Shown here: piece by piece, positions 1-10,651 of the stretch | Layout: the number at the start of each line of letters is the position of its first letter | Numbering within the stretch: the first letter of the stretch is position 1 | Assembly (NCBI RefSeq): GCF_963169125.1 | Contig: NC_084797.1 | Span: 97,551,868 to 97,615,867 of the forward strand | Reading direction: 5' to 3' | DNA from: Humulus lupulus | Taxonomy: Eukaryota > Streptophyta > Magnoliopsida > Rosales > Cannabaceae | Length of the DNA: 64,000 nucleotides | The notes under the pieces: model-generated | The model's input: the letters and a program-made list of their open reading frames with translations, nothing else | What the model was told of the DNA's origin: nothing | Databases searched by the model: none | Translations under genes and position numbers: made by a program

Positions 1-2316
1 ACATGGGATCCCAAAAACAGGGTTTAAAGGATAGATTTACAAAATTCCAAAAGTTATATACAATCAAGGCCACTATAATGGAAAAATACACATTTTAGGT
101 TTCCGTCCCTGTACAATCCCTCGACTATGGCGGACGAGCAACTGAAAATGAACACCTCGCCCCCAGAGCTCTCCAACTCATGGTTGAACCATCTTACCCT
201 TGCCATTACCTGCACCACATAGCACTGTGAGTCGAGGCCCAACAAGAAAACTATATAACATAGCATAAACAATCCAAACAATGAAATAATTCATAAGATA
301 TTAACCAAATATTTATCAGGCCATAACAGGCACAAAATCAGCTAAGACAAGCAAAGAATCATCAGTCTATCATCCAGGTATTCTACAAGCCATCAACATC
401 AGATTAAAAACAGTAAACACATTCATAATCAACAGTTTATCAAAATCATCATACAATACTCAGGGTCGACACACTTAGGCCGCACCCTCTGTTTAACCCA
501 CTGACTCTGGCTCGCTTAGGCCGAGCCCAATGTTTAACTCAATGACTCCGACTCGCTTAGGTCGAGCTTAGTGATTATTTAGTTAACCTCAGCTACCAAT
601 GGCCGAGCCACGTCCTGTGCGCAAATATTAGTTTCGGCACTCTTAGGCCGTTTATTTCATGCTCTCATGGCATATCATAATCATACAATAATTGTATTCA
701 GTATATAGGGAGCCTTTAGTCCCATCACAACCACACAAAAGGGTGCAGTTTTCTTACCTTTACTTTTTGAGCGAAGAAGGTGAAATGGTTTCGAACACGC
801 TCCTTAGCTCTGAGCCTTGACGATAAACCTAGTCACAAACCATAAATAGAACCCTCATTATAATTCGATTCTGTAAACCAACTTTGGGGCCAATCCTAAG
901 CTCTCAGGGAGTCCAATTCCACCAAACGGGGTGGTAAAATCGACCCCTGAGCCCCTGGACAACAACTCAACAAAGTACCCAAAAATCAGGTTCTGGAGGC
1001 AGGGTAGCGCTACAACGCTACTAGAGGGGTGCTACAGCGCTACAGTCAGAAACCTAAGCCCCCCAGAAACGCAGCCTAGCGCTACAGCGCTCGCACCAGA
1101 AATGAAAATTTCTGGGTTTCTCCCTTCGAACTTTCCTGAGCCAAAGCTCCAAGAACTCACTCCAATCATCAATCAAACACAAAATTAAGTCCATAATTAC
1201 CCATATCTCATCCAAAACAACTTGATAACATCAAAAACTTGGCTAAAACCCTCACCAAACACAGAAATCAAAGCTGAGCTCTGAAGCTCAAGAACCCTAA
1301 CTAAAAACCAGAGAACTACTCAGAAGATTGAAGAAATCCTTACCTCAATGACAGCCAAACCCTTAGCCTCAATCCTCCAATCCTTGAGCTTAGATTCCCA
1401 GACTTCCCAGTTGATCAACTCAGCTCAATTCTATGCAAATAAACTAAGTTCATCAACTACTTTATACCCAGAAACCCAACAAAATTCAAGGATAAACTGA
1501 AGTTCTTACCTCAATTTGGAGCCCAACTTTCCAGCTTAATTCCCTTGTCATTACTTCAAAACTCACAGCACCAAATACTAGCCTAGGCTCCATTTGATTC
1601 ACAATTTCAAATTCAACAAGGGAGAGTAAGGTAGAGAGGAGAACGTGAGAGAGAGAAGGGGTGAGCTGAGAGAGAGTTTTCTTTTTCTTTCTTTCCTTCA
1701 ATATATCCACAGCTTTCTGTTATAATCTAGAAAGAAAGTCAGGTTATATCATCTAACAATCAAATGACCATTTTGCCCCTCCATATACTAATTAAACCTT
1801 TAGTTAATCTAAGGGTATAATGGTCATTGTTCCCAATTCCTGCTAATTCCTCAAATATTCCTAACATTTCCCAATTAATCCTATCTTCCAATTATTTACC
1901 CAACATCTAATAATTCCCAAATTATTCTCCCAAATTCCCAAAATACCCCAGGCTCTCCCCCGAGTTAGGTATAAATCCCCGCTGTGAATATTTCGCCAAT
2001 CTGTCCACTAAGACCGTCTCGAGCCATATGCTGCAAATATATACACATAATAATATGGTCTTAACAATTTATCACATATAATTACAGTTTATGCCCTATA
2101 CGGGCCAAAATTACAAATATGCCCTTACAAGCAAAACATGGCCCACATGCATATTTAATACTCATAAACATGCACTTAATCATCTCTATATAATCATATA
2201 GTCATGCATGCCACACAATCATGATTTAAATCATTTATTCACATGAATACCAATTATGCCCTCCCAGCACACTAATCAAGGCCCTTAATCCTTATTAGAA
2301 ATTTTGGGTCGTTACA
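1..2316 (-). mobile_element. T1: Tekay/Del-type Gypsy LTR, truncated by window edge
   Basis: Read on the minus strand this begins TGTAACGACCC at 2316 and is similar along its length to the LTRs of the full-length Gypsy element at 32236-44008. Shared landmarks are the block with CTGCACCACATAGCAC near 210, the CTCTGTTTAA region near 488, and the terminal block near 2290. The LTR end facing the window edge is missing, so I cannot say whether this is a solo LTR or one end of a whole element lying to the left. It sits inside the reverse transcriptase of COP1, and TCTTT at 2317-2321 is the candidate target duplication. The short ORFs inside it are not genes. Confidence 0.85.
1005..1091. repeat. AGCGCT-rich repeat inside T1 LTR
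   Basis: The motif AGCGCTACA and close variants occur several times (1006-1020, 1029-1045, 1078-1091), giving short self-complementary runs such as AGCGCTACAGCGCT. The corresponding zone in T2 (about 11930-12040) is built of AGAGCTGTAGCT-like words and in T3 (about 33290-33380) of GCGGC-rich words. The position seems to hold simple self-complementary repeats that turn over fast between LTR families. Confidence 0.6.
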
Positions 2317-2394
2317 TCTTTACTTCTTGTATATCCACTTACACCCTATAGGCCTGTCATCTTCAGGTTGATCCACAAGTTCCCAGACAGAATT
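2317..2394 (-). pseudogene. COP1 Copia reverse transcriptase fragment (left piece)
   Basis: On the minus strand this encodes VWELVDQPEDDRPIGCKWIY followed by KK, a conserved stretch at the start of Ty1/Copia reverse transcriptase. The upstream half (the AMKQEMKSMYSN block) lies at about 7086-7135, on the other side of the CRM-like insertion. A stop follows the KK residues and the reading is then cut by T1. It is one exon-sized piece of a larger, dead Copia polyprotein whose integrase lies at 7136-8343. Confidence 0.85.
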
Positions 2395-3055
2395 TGATGA
2401 GGACACCAAGACTAAAGATCCAAGTCTAGTTCCAGTTGGTCTGGTGACGAGGGCGCGAGCCAAAAGACTCAGTTTAGGAGCTTGATGAGTCTTATTGTAT
2501 TTTGTCATCTTGTATTTTTTATTTAGTCTTTATTTTTTTTGTGAAAAGTCAAACACTTGACTTGTGTGAGTCCAAGAGTCCTTTTGTCTTTAATTTTTGG
2601 TTTTCGTTAGGAAGACAAAGGGTTGTCTTTAAATTTCGGTTTTCATTAGGAAGACAAAGGGTTGTCTTTAATTTTTGGTTTTCATTAGGAAGACAAAGGG
2701 TTGTCTTTAATTTTCGGTTTTCTTTAGGAAGACAAAGGGCTGTCTTGATGTAATTTTTGCCTATATTAGGCCTTTGTAAACGTTTGGGAATGGCAGATTT
2801 TGATGAAATGAAAATTGAGAGGTTTTCTTCTTGAGTTCTTGAAGAGACTATTCGAACTTATCAAGGGTATTCCTTGTGGCGTTCAATCCGACTTATCAAA
2901 CGGATTCCCATCCCCGCTTGTGGCGTCTTCCTCATACCTAGGTTCGTGCTTGGCTAAGCATTGGGTCGCGGTTCTTCATTCCAATTTCGTGTGTTCTTAG
3001 TGGCTGCCTTATTTGGTGTCGGATTTCACCACAATCGTTGGTGTGGTTCGTATCA
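2395..3055 (+). repeat. 5' LTR of CRM-like element
   Basis: It begins TGATGAGGAC and ends GTATCA, and matches 6425-7085 over its whole length. It contains four tandem 39-bp units (2586-2741) of the form GTCTTTAATTTT..AAGACAAAGGGTT. The first ~93 bases are the same sequence that, in the 3' LTR, encodes the last residues of the polyprotein. Confidence 0.93.
2586..2741 (+). repeat. 39-bp tandem repeat in 5' LTR (4 copies)
   Basis: Four head-to-tail copies of 39 bp, each containing TTAGGAAGACAAAGGG, with a few substitutions between copies. The same array occurs in the 3' LTR at 6616-6771. Because 39 is a multiple of three it makes a repetitive spurious ORF in both LTRs. Confidence 0.85.
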
Positions 3056-3057
3056 GT

Positions 3058-3070
3058 TGGTATCAGAGAT
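3058..3070 (+). other. Primer-binding site, initiator tRNA-Met type (CRM-like element)
   Basis: TGGTATCAGAGAT begins 2 bases after the LTR end. The first eleven bases match the usual complement of the plant initiator-tRNA-Met 3' end (TGGTATCAGAG). It sets the element's orientation as plus. Confidence 0.88.
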
Positions 3071-4289
3071 TAGGATCATCCGGTTTGGCCTATCCTTTCC
3101 TTTTTGTTTTTTTTCTATTCAATTCGTGTTCTTATATTAGGGTTTCTGAAATAAAAAAAAGAAATTCATCATCTAGTCGTGTTTTGAGTTCTTTGTCCTT
3201 GTTTTTTTTTCTTGTGTAATCCGAAACTACTATAGTTAATTTCCTTATTTCATTTGTTTCCTTGTTTTTCTTTTTTCCTTTCATTGTTCAAATCGTGCAA
3301 TTGAATTAGGGTTTCTGAAATTTCCCCTAATTTGTTTTCTTTTTGTTTATGAATTCGTGAATTAGGGTTCTTATTGTAAAAACCGAATTGTTTCCTTGTT
3401 CAATCATTTCCTTATTTCCAAAGTTTCCATTATTTCCTTGTGAAATCCCTTGAAATCCGAAACTAGTCTACACAAAGTTTCAATTCCTTTGTTATCCCTT
3501 GTTTCAATTGATTTGATTTTTTTTGTGAAATCCAAAAGTACTCTAGAGCCACAAATTGGTATTGTTAATTCCCTTGTTTCAATTGTGTCCCTGGTTTCAA
3601 TTGTTGCTTTAGTTGTGGTGAAATCTGAGATTGTTTTGGTGCCACGGATTGATTGGTTCTCTATTATTGGTTTTGGGGAATATTAGTTCTCTGTTATTGG
3701 GCGTGGACCACAGATTGGTTTTCATGTTATTGGGAGTGTTGTTGAATCATAGATTGGTTTGTTCTTGAATCTGTTTTAGTAACACAAATTGCTTGGTTTT
3801 CGGGTTGGCTCTTTGGTATTCATTTTTTTGTTCGGGTTGGCTCTTTGTTCTTGAAGAAAGAAAAGAAAAAGTCAAGGGGATCTGAGACCAAAAAAAAAAA
3901 AAAAGAGTATGGAAACCTCTCTTAAAAAAAATTTTGTTCTAATCTTGTTCCTTATGGTCTAGAGGCCTTTTGGCCAAAACCCCACACAAGTGATCCAAAA
4001 ATCATCATTTTTCGTCATTTTTCATCAGTTTTTCTATGTTCGTTTGGTTTGTTCTGGTTTGATTTGCTACTTGAATCCTCCATGATATTGTGTGATTAGT
4101 TTTGAAAGAACTTAAAGAAGAATACGAGTGGAAAAAGGCAGAGGTGTGAGCTTATTTGAGGGTAAAAGCCATCAAAGTTGAGTGAAACACGAGTGGACTT
4201 GAGTGACAATTTTTGAGTGAAAACACGTGAGGGAGTGTGGTGAGGTCTTTTCTCCATATTATTCTAACCTTATTTTGCAGATTTCCATC
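3071..4289 (+). other. Leader of CRM-like element, no gene
   Basis: About 1.2 kb between the primer-binding site and the gag start. It is T-rich with many runs such as CTTGTTTC and CCTTGTTT and has no coding region that I can support. A poly(A)-like run lies at 3890-3904. Confidence 0.7.
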
Positions 4290-6515
4290 ATGGCACAAAA
4301 TCCAGAGAAAGATGCAAGCAATGATATTCCGCCACCTGAGGTTTCGAATCTACAAATGCAAGCATTAATTGGGGAGATGCGAAAGATGATGAGGGCGGAG
4401 TGTGAGCAGATACATGAGAGGTTGGATAGGGTAGAATAAGGAACACAATGGAGGGCAAGGAGGAATAGGGTGCAACAACGGGATGTTGAGGGTGAAAGAG
4501 AGTATGATGGGGGCGATTTAGAGGAAGAATATGTTAGGATGTCAGAGGGTAACCATAGGAGGTATGGACGAGATAGGGAAGCTAGGAACTAGGTAGACAA
4601 TGATTTGGGAAATATCAAGATGAGAATCCCTGCCTTTCAAGGCAAGAGTGATCCTGAGGCATACCTTGAGTGGGAAAAGAAGATGGAGTTGGTTTTCGAT
4701 TGTCACAACTACTCTGACATGAAGAAGGTAAAACTAGCTGTCATTGAATTTACTGATTATGCTATTGTTTGGTGGGATTAGTTGTGCATCAACAGGAGGC
4801 GAAATGGAGATAATGCCATTGACATTTGGGAGGCTATGAAGAGGGTGATGAGGCGACGGTTTGTACCATCTCATTATTATCGAGATCTATACCTTAAGTT
4901 GCAGGGTCTTCATCAAGGTTCCAAGAGTGTTGATGAGTATTACAAAGAGATGGAGATGGCTATGATTAGAGCCAATGTGGAAGAGGATTGGGAGGCGACA
5001 ATGGCAAGGTTTTTGAATGGGTTGAACCGAGAGATTGCTAATCCAATTGAGCTACACCATTATGTGGAATTAGAATATTTGGTGCATATGGCAATCAAAG
5101 TTGAGAGGCAGCTCAAGAGGGGTAGTACAAGTTCAAATCCGAGACAAATCCCACAAAATTCAAGTGCAACACCTTGGCGGTCGAACTATCAAAAGAAGGA
5201 AGAAGACCAACCTACTTCATCCTTTACACCAAAACCAGCCACGACCCCTCAAGGTAAAACAGCCCCTACTTCGTCCCATTCTAGTGAGATAAAGTGTTTC
5301 AAATGTCAAGGGCGAGGACACATAGCTAGCCAATGTCCAAACAAGAGAGTTATGGTGATTCGAGAAAGTGGCGAGCTCGATTCTGAAGATGAAGATGATC
5401 TTGCTAACATGCCACCATTGGAAGATGCTTCTATCGATGATGAGGAGTTTGGGGCAGAATCTGGTGAGATGCTTGCACTAGTCACACGACCAGCCTTAAA
5501 TTTGCAAGCAAAAGAAGAGGAAGAAGAGGTGCAGCGAGAGAACATCTTTCACACTCGTTGTCATGTGAAAGACAAGGTATGCAGTGTTATTATTGATGGT
5601 GGTAGTTGCACTAACGTTGCTAGTTCTTCCATGGTTGAAAAGCTGGGGCTCCCAACGCTCAAACATCCTTGTCCATACAAGTTGCAGTGGTTGAATGATA
5701 GTGGCGAAGTGAGGGTTACAAAACAGGTGCTGGTATCATTTCAAATTGGCAAGTATGAGGATGAGGTATTGTGCGATGTGGTTCCCATGCAAGCTGGACA
5801 CCTCCTTCTAGGAAGGCCTTGGCTATTTGATCGGCGAGTCCAGCAGGATGGCTTCACCAACAAGTACTCATTCACGTTCCGTCAACGAACAATCACTCTA
5901 GCTCCATTGACGCCAAAGCAAGTATATGAAGACCAAGTGAGGTTGCAAAAATTGAGTGAGCAAAAGAAGGAGAGTGAAAAGATGAATGAGAGTGAGAAAA
6001 AAGAGAGACAAAGAGAGAAAATGGTCGAATCAAGTGAGAGAGAAAAGAAAGAGAAGAGTTCGATCAATGAGGGAAAATTAGAGAGAAAACAAAATAATTT
6101 TTATGCAAAAAAAAGTGAGGTTAAGGAGGCTCTTTTAAACACTAACCAACTTGATGCTAACAAGGGTCGTCACAAGCAGGTTTTTGACCCCGGTGATTGG
6201 GTATGGGTACACATGAGGAAAGAGCGATTCCCAGCACAAAGACGTTCCAAATTGCTACCTCGAGGAGATGGTCCATTTCAAGTGCTAGAAAGGATCAGTG
6301 ACAATGCCTACAGACTCGATTTACCAGGTGAGTATACTGTTAGTGCTACTTTTAATGTTTCTGATTTGAGTCCTTTTGATGCAGGTGAAGATTTGAGGAC
6401 AAATCCTTCTCAAGCGGGGGGGAATGATGAGGACACTAAGACTAAAGATCCAAGTCTAGTTCCAGTTGGTCTGGTGACGAGGGCGCGAGCCAAAAGACTC
6501 AGTTTAGGAGCTTGA
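4290..6515 (+). pseudogene. Gag-protease fused to integrase C-terminus (CRM-like, RT/RNase H/IN core deleted)
   Basis: One frame runs from ATG 4290 (MAQNPEKDAS) to a stop at 6513-6515, inside the 3' LTR, broken by three in-frame stops: TAA 4437, TAG 4590 and TAG 4779. Domains in order: gag matrix/capsid-like region (WEAMKRVMRRRFVPSHYYRD near 4830); CCHC knuckle CFKCQGRGHIASQC near 5298; acidic linker; aspartic protease with IIDGGSCTNVAS near 5591; LGRPWLFDRR near 5810; a K/E-rich charged stretch; then, with no reverse transcriptase in between, the integrase tail beginning about 6160 (DPGDWVWVHMRKERFP, DGPFQVLERISDNAYRLDLP) and GLVTRARAKRLSLGA at the very end. The join near 6140-6170 is in frame. 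After 4781 the frame is open for 577 codons, so the internal deletion may have been propagated. It would need RT and integrase from a partner in trans. Confidence 0.88.
6412..6424 (+). other. Polypurine tract of CRM-like element
   Basis: AAGCGGGGGGGAA lies directly before the 3' LTR. This is the expected plus-strand primer, and it overlaps the coding frame of the polyprotein. Confidence 0.85.
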
Positions 6516-7085
6516 TGAGTCTTATTGTATTTTGTCATCTTGTATTTTTTATTTAGTCTTTGTTTTTTTTGTGAAAAGTCAAACACTTGACTTGTGTGAG
6601 TCCAAGAGTCCTTTTGTCTTTAATTTTCGGTTTTCATTAGGAAGACAAAGGGTTGTCTTTAAATTTTGGTTTTCATTAGGAAGACAAAGGGTTGTCTTTA
6701 ATTTTCGGTTTTCATTAGGAAGACAAAGGGTTGTCTTTAATTTTCGGTTTTCTTTAGGAAGACAAAGGGCTGTCTTGATGTAATTTTCGCCTATATTAGG
6801 CCTTTGTAAACGTTTGGGAATGGCAGATTTTGATGAAATGAAAATTGAGAGGTTTTCTTCTTGAGTTCTTGAAGAGACTATTCGAACTTATCAAGGGTAT
6901 TCCTTGTGGCGTTCAATCTGACTTATCAAACGAATTCCCATCCCCGTTTGTGGCGTCTTCCTCATACCTAGGTTCGTGCTTGGCTAAGCATTGAGTCGCG
7001 GTTCTTCATTCCAATTTCGTGTGTTCTTGGTGGCTGCCTTATTTGGTGTCGGATTTCACCACAATCGTTGGTGTGGTTCGTATCA
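6425..7085 (+). repeat. 3' LTR of CRM-like element
   Basis: 661 bp, TGATG..TATCA, aligned without gaps to 2395-3055. The polyprotein stop lies 89-91 bases into this LTR. The four 39-bp units are at 6616-6771. GAATT at 7086-7090 is the right target duplication. Confidence 0.93.
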
Positions 7086-8343
7086 GAATTGGAATACATT
7101 GATTTCATTTCTTGTTTCATGGCTTCTTTCCATTTCTACTTTTCAGGATCATCCGTTGCCTCTTTAAAGGTTAATGGATTGTCTCTGTCTATATTAGAAA
7201 CAAGGACATGTGCCTCATGATCGTAGCGAACAGGTTGTCTCACACTCCTCCCACTACGACATTGCACTAGGGTTTCTTTTTCAAAAATCATGGTTTCCTC
7301 GGTTTGTCGTTTATCATTTAATGATGAAGATGATTGTGACGGAATCTTATTAGATGTGTGTTTCTCCAATACTACCTTGCTCTGAGGTTTATAGTAATTC
7401 ATATAGTCATGTTCAAGGAAGGTCGCATTTGTGGAAACAAATACATTTTGATCCTTGGGACTATAGAAATAACCACCTCTTGTTTCTGGAGCGTAGCCAA
7501 CAAAAATGCACACTTCCGACCTTGATTCAAGTTTCCCTAATTTAGGTCTAAGAACATGAGCAGGACAGCCCCAAATTTGGAAATGGTGCAAACTAGGTTT
7601 GTTTCCATTCCACAGTTCCAGTGGCGTTTTGCTAATGGTATTAGATGGGACTACATTCAAAATGTATGTCGTCATTTGAAGTGCATATCCCTAGAATGAG
7701 AGAGGAAGTGAAGAATAGCTTAACATAGACCTTACCATGTCCAACAAGGTCATGTTTCTTCTTTCAGAAACACCATTTTGTTGTGATGTTCTTGGTGCTA
7801 TGAGTTGGGATAGAATACCACGCTCTAGCAAGAAATCATTGAATTCTAAATCCAAATATTCTCCACCTCGATCATATCGAAGTGTCTTAAGAGTCTTACC
7901 TAACTGCTTCTCAGCCTCAGCTTCGAATTCTTGAAACTTACTAAAGGTTTCAGATTTCCTAAGCATTAAGTAAGTATGACCATATCTTCAGTAATCGTCA
8001 ATAAAAGTGATGAAGTACTCATACTCACCTCTTGCTTGTACATTGATTGGACCACAAACATTACTGTGTACAAGCTCCAAAGGTTCTTTGGCTCTACTGC
8101 CTTTCAATGAGAAAGGACATTTGGTAATTTTCCCTTCTAGACAAGATTCACAAATCAGAAGAGTTCCAACTCTTAGTTCTCTCAAAGGTCCTTCTTTTGT
8201 TAACTAGTTTATCCTATCTAGAACTATATGACCAAGTCTAAGATGCCAAAGATATGTGCATCCTCGTTTGAAACTTTTTGTCTTTTGTTACCTTGCGATT
8301 TTGCTACTTTAAATAATTTTGAATTATTGAGCGTTTGTTCATT
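7086..8343 (-). pseudogene. COP1 Copia polyprotein: pre-integrase, integrase, start of RT
   Basis: On the minus strand, 5' to 3': the GAG-pre-integrase region (YLWHLRLGHIVLDRIN, then CESCLEGKITKCPF, about 8285-8100), the integrase start (HSNVCGPINVQARGEYEYF, with FIDDY near 7990), the integrase core (RYDRGGEYLD, QQNGVSERRN near 7740), the integrase C-terminal part (WGCPAHVLRPK, VGYAPETRGGYF), the linker to RT (RSGRSVRQPVRY), and the first RT residues at 7086-7135. Most of it is in one frame with a few stops, for example at 7688-7690. The integrase residues D-D-E are visible. The protein continues into 2317-2394 once the CRM-like element is removed. It is dead because of the stops and three insertions. 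Confidence 0.88.
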
Positions 8344-8765
8344 TTAATGAAAGCGAGAAAGTCCAAATATTCAATTGCATGTCTAAAGAAAAAATTAAGA
8401 ATAATCAAATAATAAATAAAATATTCTAAAGTCATTACATGCAATAAAATTCTAAATTAACTAAAAAAAGATGAACTAAACATTGTTCAAATAACAATAA
8501 TGTTTTCTTTTAATAAAACTAAAGAATTTTAAATACATGGACTTTCTTTAATGCTTTCTTGAACTAGACGCTTTTCCTCTTTTCCTCTTCAACTTTTTAT
8601 CTCCATCTGTAAGTTCCTCTTGGTTGCTCAAGTGTCTGTAAAGAAGAACAAATAACAAAAAATATGATTAGTTGTTTCTAAATCAAATATTTAGAACTTT
8701 ATGTATCATAATCCACTATTAAGCCTAAGGTAAAGGTAAATCATATCTACCTTTTTCGTGATTGT
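8344..8765. other. AT-rich stretch between COP1 pol and gag-like fragment
   Basis: No retroelement domain recognised. On the minus strand, 8560-8637 encodes a short basic peptide ending KKLKRKRGKASSSRKH, preceded by TTTACAG, so it could be a decayed nucleocapsid segment or a spliced exon. The COP1 protease is expected between pre-integrase and gag but is not seen here. Confidence 0.4.
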
Positions 8766-9085
8766 GGTTTTGTCTATAAATCCTCAAAGGCAACATCCCA
8801 CAAATCACTAGCATATTCAATGTGTTAGAACTTTTTCCTTAGCTTTTCTTCCATGGTACTTAGACAGTAAAATATTGCCATGTGATTTGATCTCATCCAA
8901 TCAACATATTCTACATGTTCCTCTTTGCTTGCATCCCATGATGGTGCAGGAGGAGGCCTCTTATCATTATAGATATGTCTAAGATTTTTGGCCAGAAAAA
9001 TGAACAAAGTTGAATTTTCCCATCCATCTTCATCCCCTTCAGTCATTTTTACTTTCTTTATATGATAATCAATCTTTTTATGCAT
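8766..9085 (-). pseudogene. Gag-like fragment of COP1
   Basis: The minus strand encodes RPPPAPSWDASKEEHVEYVD, then WMRSNHMAIFYCLSTMEE, then, across a stop, HIEYASDLWDVAFEDL. The pattern of a W-containing helix, MA-x-x-Y and A-x-DLW resembles the UBN2-type gag of Copia elements, and a comparable block sits at the same place in COP4 (about 26480-26600). The fragment lies next to COP1 leader sequence once S1 is removed, as gag should. The resemblance is by eye and weak, and an unrelated captured exon cannot be excluded. Confidence 0.5.
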
Positions 9086-9679
9086 TACCAGACATGTTAT
9101 AGGAAAATAATGTTAGGAACGAGTTTCCTAATACGCAGCGGAATGGTGGTGGGGTTGGCCCAGTGTACAACAAAAATTTTGTAACATATTTAAACTACCT
9201 TTAAATATGCGGATCCATTAATATACATACATTAATCATAAGCAAGTTTAGGATAGAGTTCATATCTCTTGAAGCCTATCAAGTTTCCTTACTTTCTTTT
9301 CTTATTTAGAACGATCTTCCTATCCAAGCCGCTCCTAGGTACTCACACCAAGATCTTCCAAAGTGTTCTCTACACCTCAAGAAGTGTGTGGGCACTTAGA
9401 GAATGAATGATAGTTTATTTGTGATTCTACTTGATGTACTCAACACATGAGATCAAGAGAATAGGCCTGAGAATTTGTTCTTTATTTTTTAGGGAGAGAA
9501 AACTATCGTTCTATTTTTCACAGAGCGAATCTTCTGAGTTGTCTCATATATCTGAATATTTTCTGATTAGTCACACTTAAAAGAAAATATTCAAATTTAA
9601 AAAATAAATCTGTAACCAACTTACAATTTACTTTTTAATCAATTAATTATTCTATTAATGAAAAAAAATCCAAAAACCA

Positions 9680-9860
9680 ATTTTTGAATTATCCATTAAT
9701 TAATTAATTAATTAAATAAAATTGAAAATTCTATCCCTGAAAAATAGCCCTACACGCCACACACAGTCCATGGATTGTGTGTGCACGTGTAGCATCCCTA
9801 TTTGTAGGGATGTTGGTTTTTCAAATTTTTATTTAATTATTTATTCAAACTACTTTGTTA
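9680..9860. repeat. Long imperfect palindrome in S1 LTR
   Basis: Centred at about 9770. Inner arms are TACACG..CACACACAGTCC and GATTGTGTGTG..CGTGTA; outer arms pair ATCCCT with AGGGAT and an ATTAAATAAAATTTGAAAA-like block with its complement. The same structure, with a different centre, is present in S3 near 38325. Confidence 0.8.
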
Positions 9861-10651
9861 GATAAGATGTAACAACCTGATAACTAATTCAAATTTGAAT
9901 TAATTATCTTTTTAATTAATTATCAAATATAATTAATTATTTGAATAAATATTAATCTTTTAAATTCAAATCCAATTTGAACTTATTAGATTATTATCTC
10001 CCACTCAAATAAAAATATTTAATTAATTCTACCAATGAATTAAATATAATATTTTCGAAAATAAATATTCAATTTATTATAATTTCGAAAATTATAATTA
10101 ATTAATTATTTAATTAAATTTCGAAATTAATTTAATTATTTAATATAATTTCGAAAATTATAAAATAATTAAATATTAATTAATTTTGTTAACTACAACT
10201 AATTTTTAATTAATTAATTAATCACTATTATCATATAATTGCATATTTGGCCTGAAGAACAAATTTCTTCTCAAATATGTCTTTAAACTATTTTTCCCTT
10301 CATATCAACTCTTACCTTGAATAGTGTTGATAGAGCCGCTATGGGGACCTATGGACCTATAATTCCAAGCTCCAATAAATTTGAGATTATTAATTAAACT
10401 CTTTAATTAAATAATCTTAATTTATGAATCTCATGATTATTCCACTATAAATATGAGACTGCACTCTTGTAATTATAGACATTTCATTTACTGAGTACTT
10501 TTTAATTATAAAGCGTCCATTGATGTAATTATTGCATACAACTTGACCCTCTAATAATGGTTCATAATTAATCGAGAATAAAATTATCGTTTTACCCTTT
10601 TAATTATCTCTTGTTTCCTTAAGTACCATTGACTTTACTAGTGAAGGTTAA

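Larger units (their letters stand above)
2395..7085 (+). mobile_element. CRM-like non-autonomous Gypsy LTR retrotransposon
   Basis: This is a structurally complete element: two 661-bp LTRs (2395-3055 and 6425-7085), a primer-binding site matching the 3' end of initiator-tRNA-Met, a G-rich polypurine tract, and a 5-bp duplication GAATT (2390-2394 and 7086-7090). The LTRs differ at about 12 positions by my count, all transitions, with no indel. The internal region is only about 3.4 kb and holds gag, protease and the end of integrase, but no reverse transcriptase, RNase H or integrase core. Assignment to the CRM (centromeric chromovirus) clade rests on the TGATG LTR start, the DGGS-type protease, the integrase tail and a reading frame that ends inside the 3' LTR; it is an inference. 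The element interrupts the COP1 reverse transcriptase. Confidence 0.9.

Noticed and set aside
931..1188. Open frames within T1, T2, T3 and other LTRs (for example 931-1188, 12033-12254, 33346-33627, 42525-42869)
   Set aside because: They lie in LTRs, match no domain, are not conserved in frame between LTR copies, and have repeat-like composition.
2502..2753. 83-residue repetitive ORF in both CRM-like LTRs
   Set aside because: It is the translation of the 39-bp tandem array; 39 is a multiple of three, so the frame stays open without selection.
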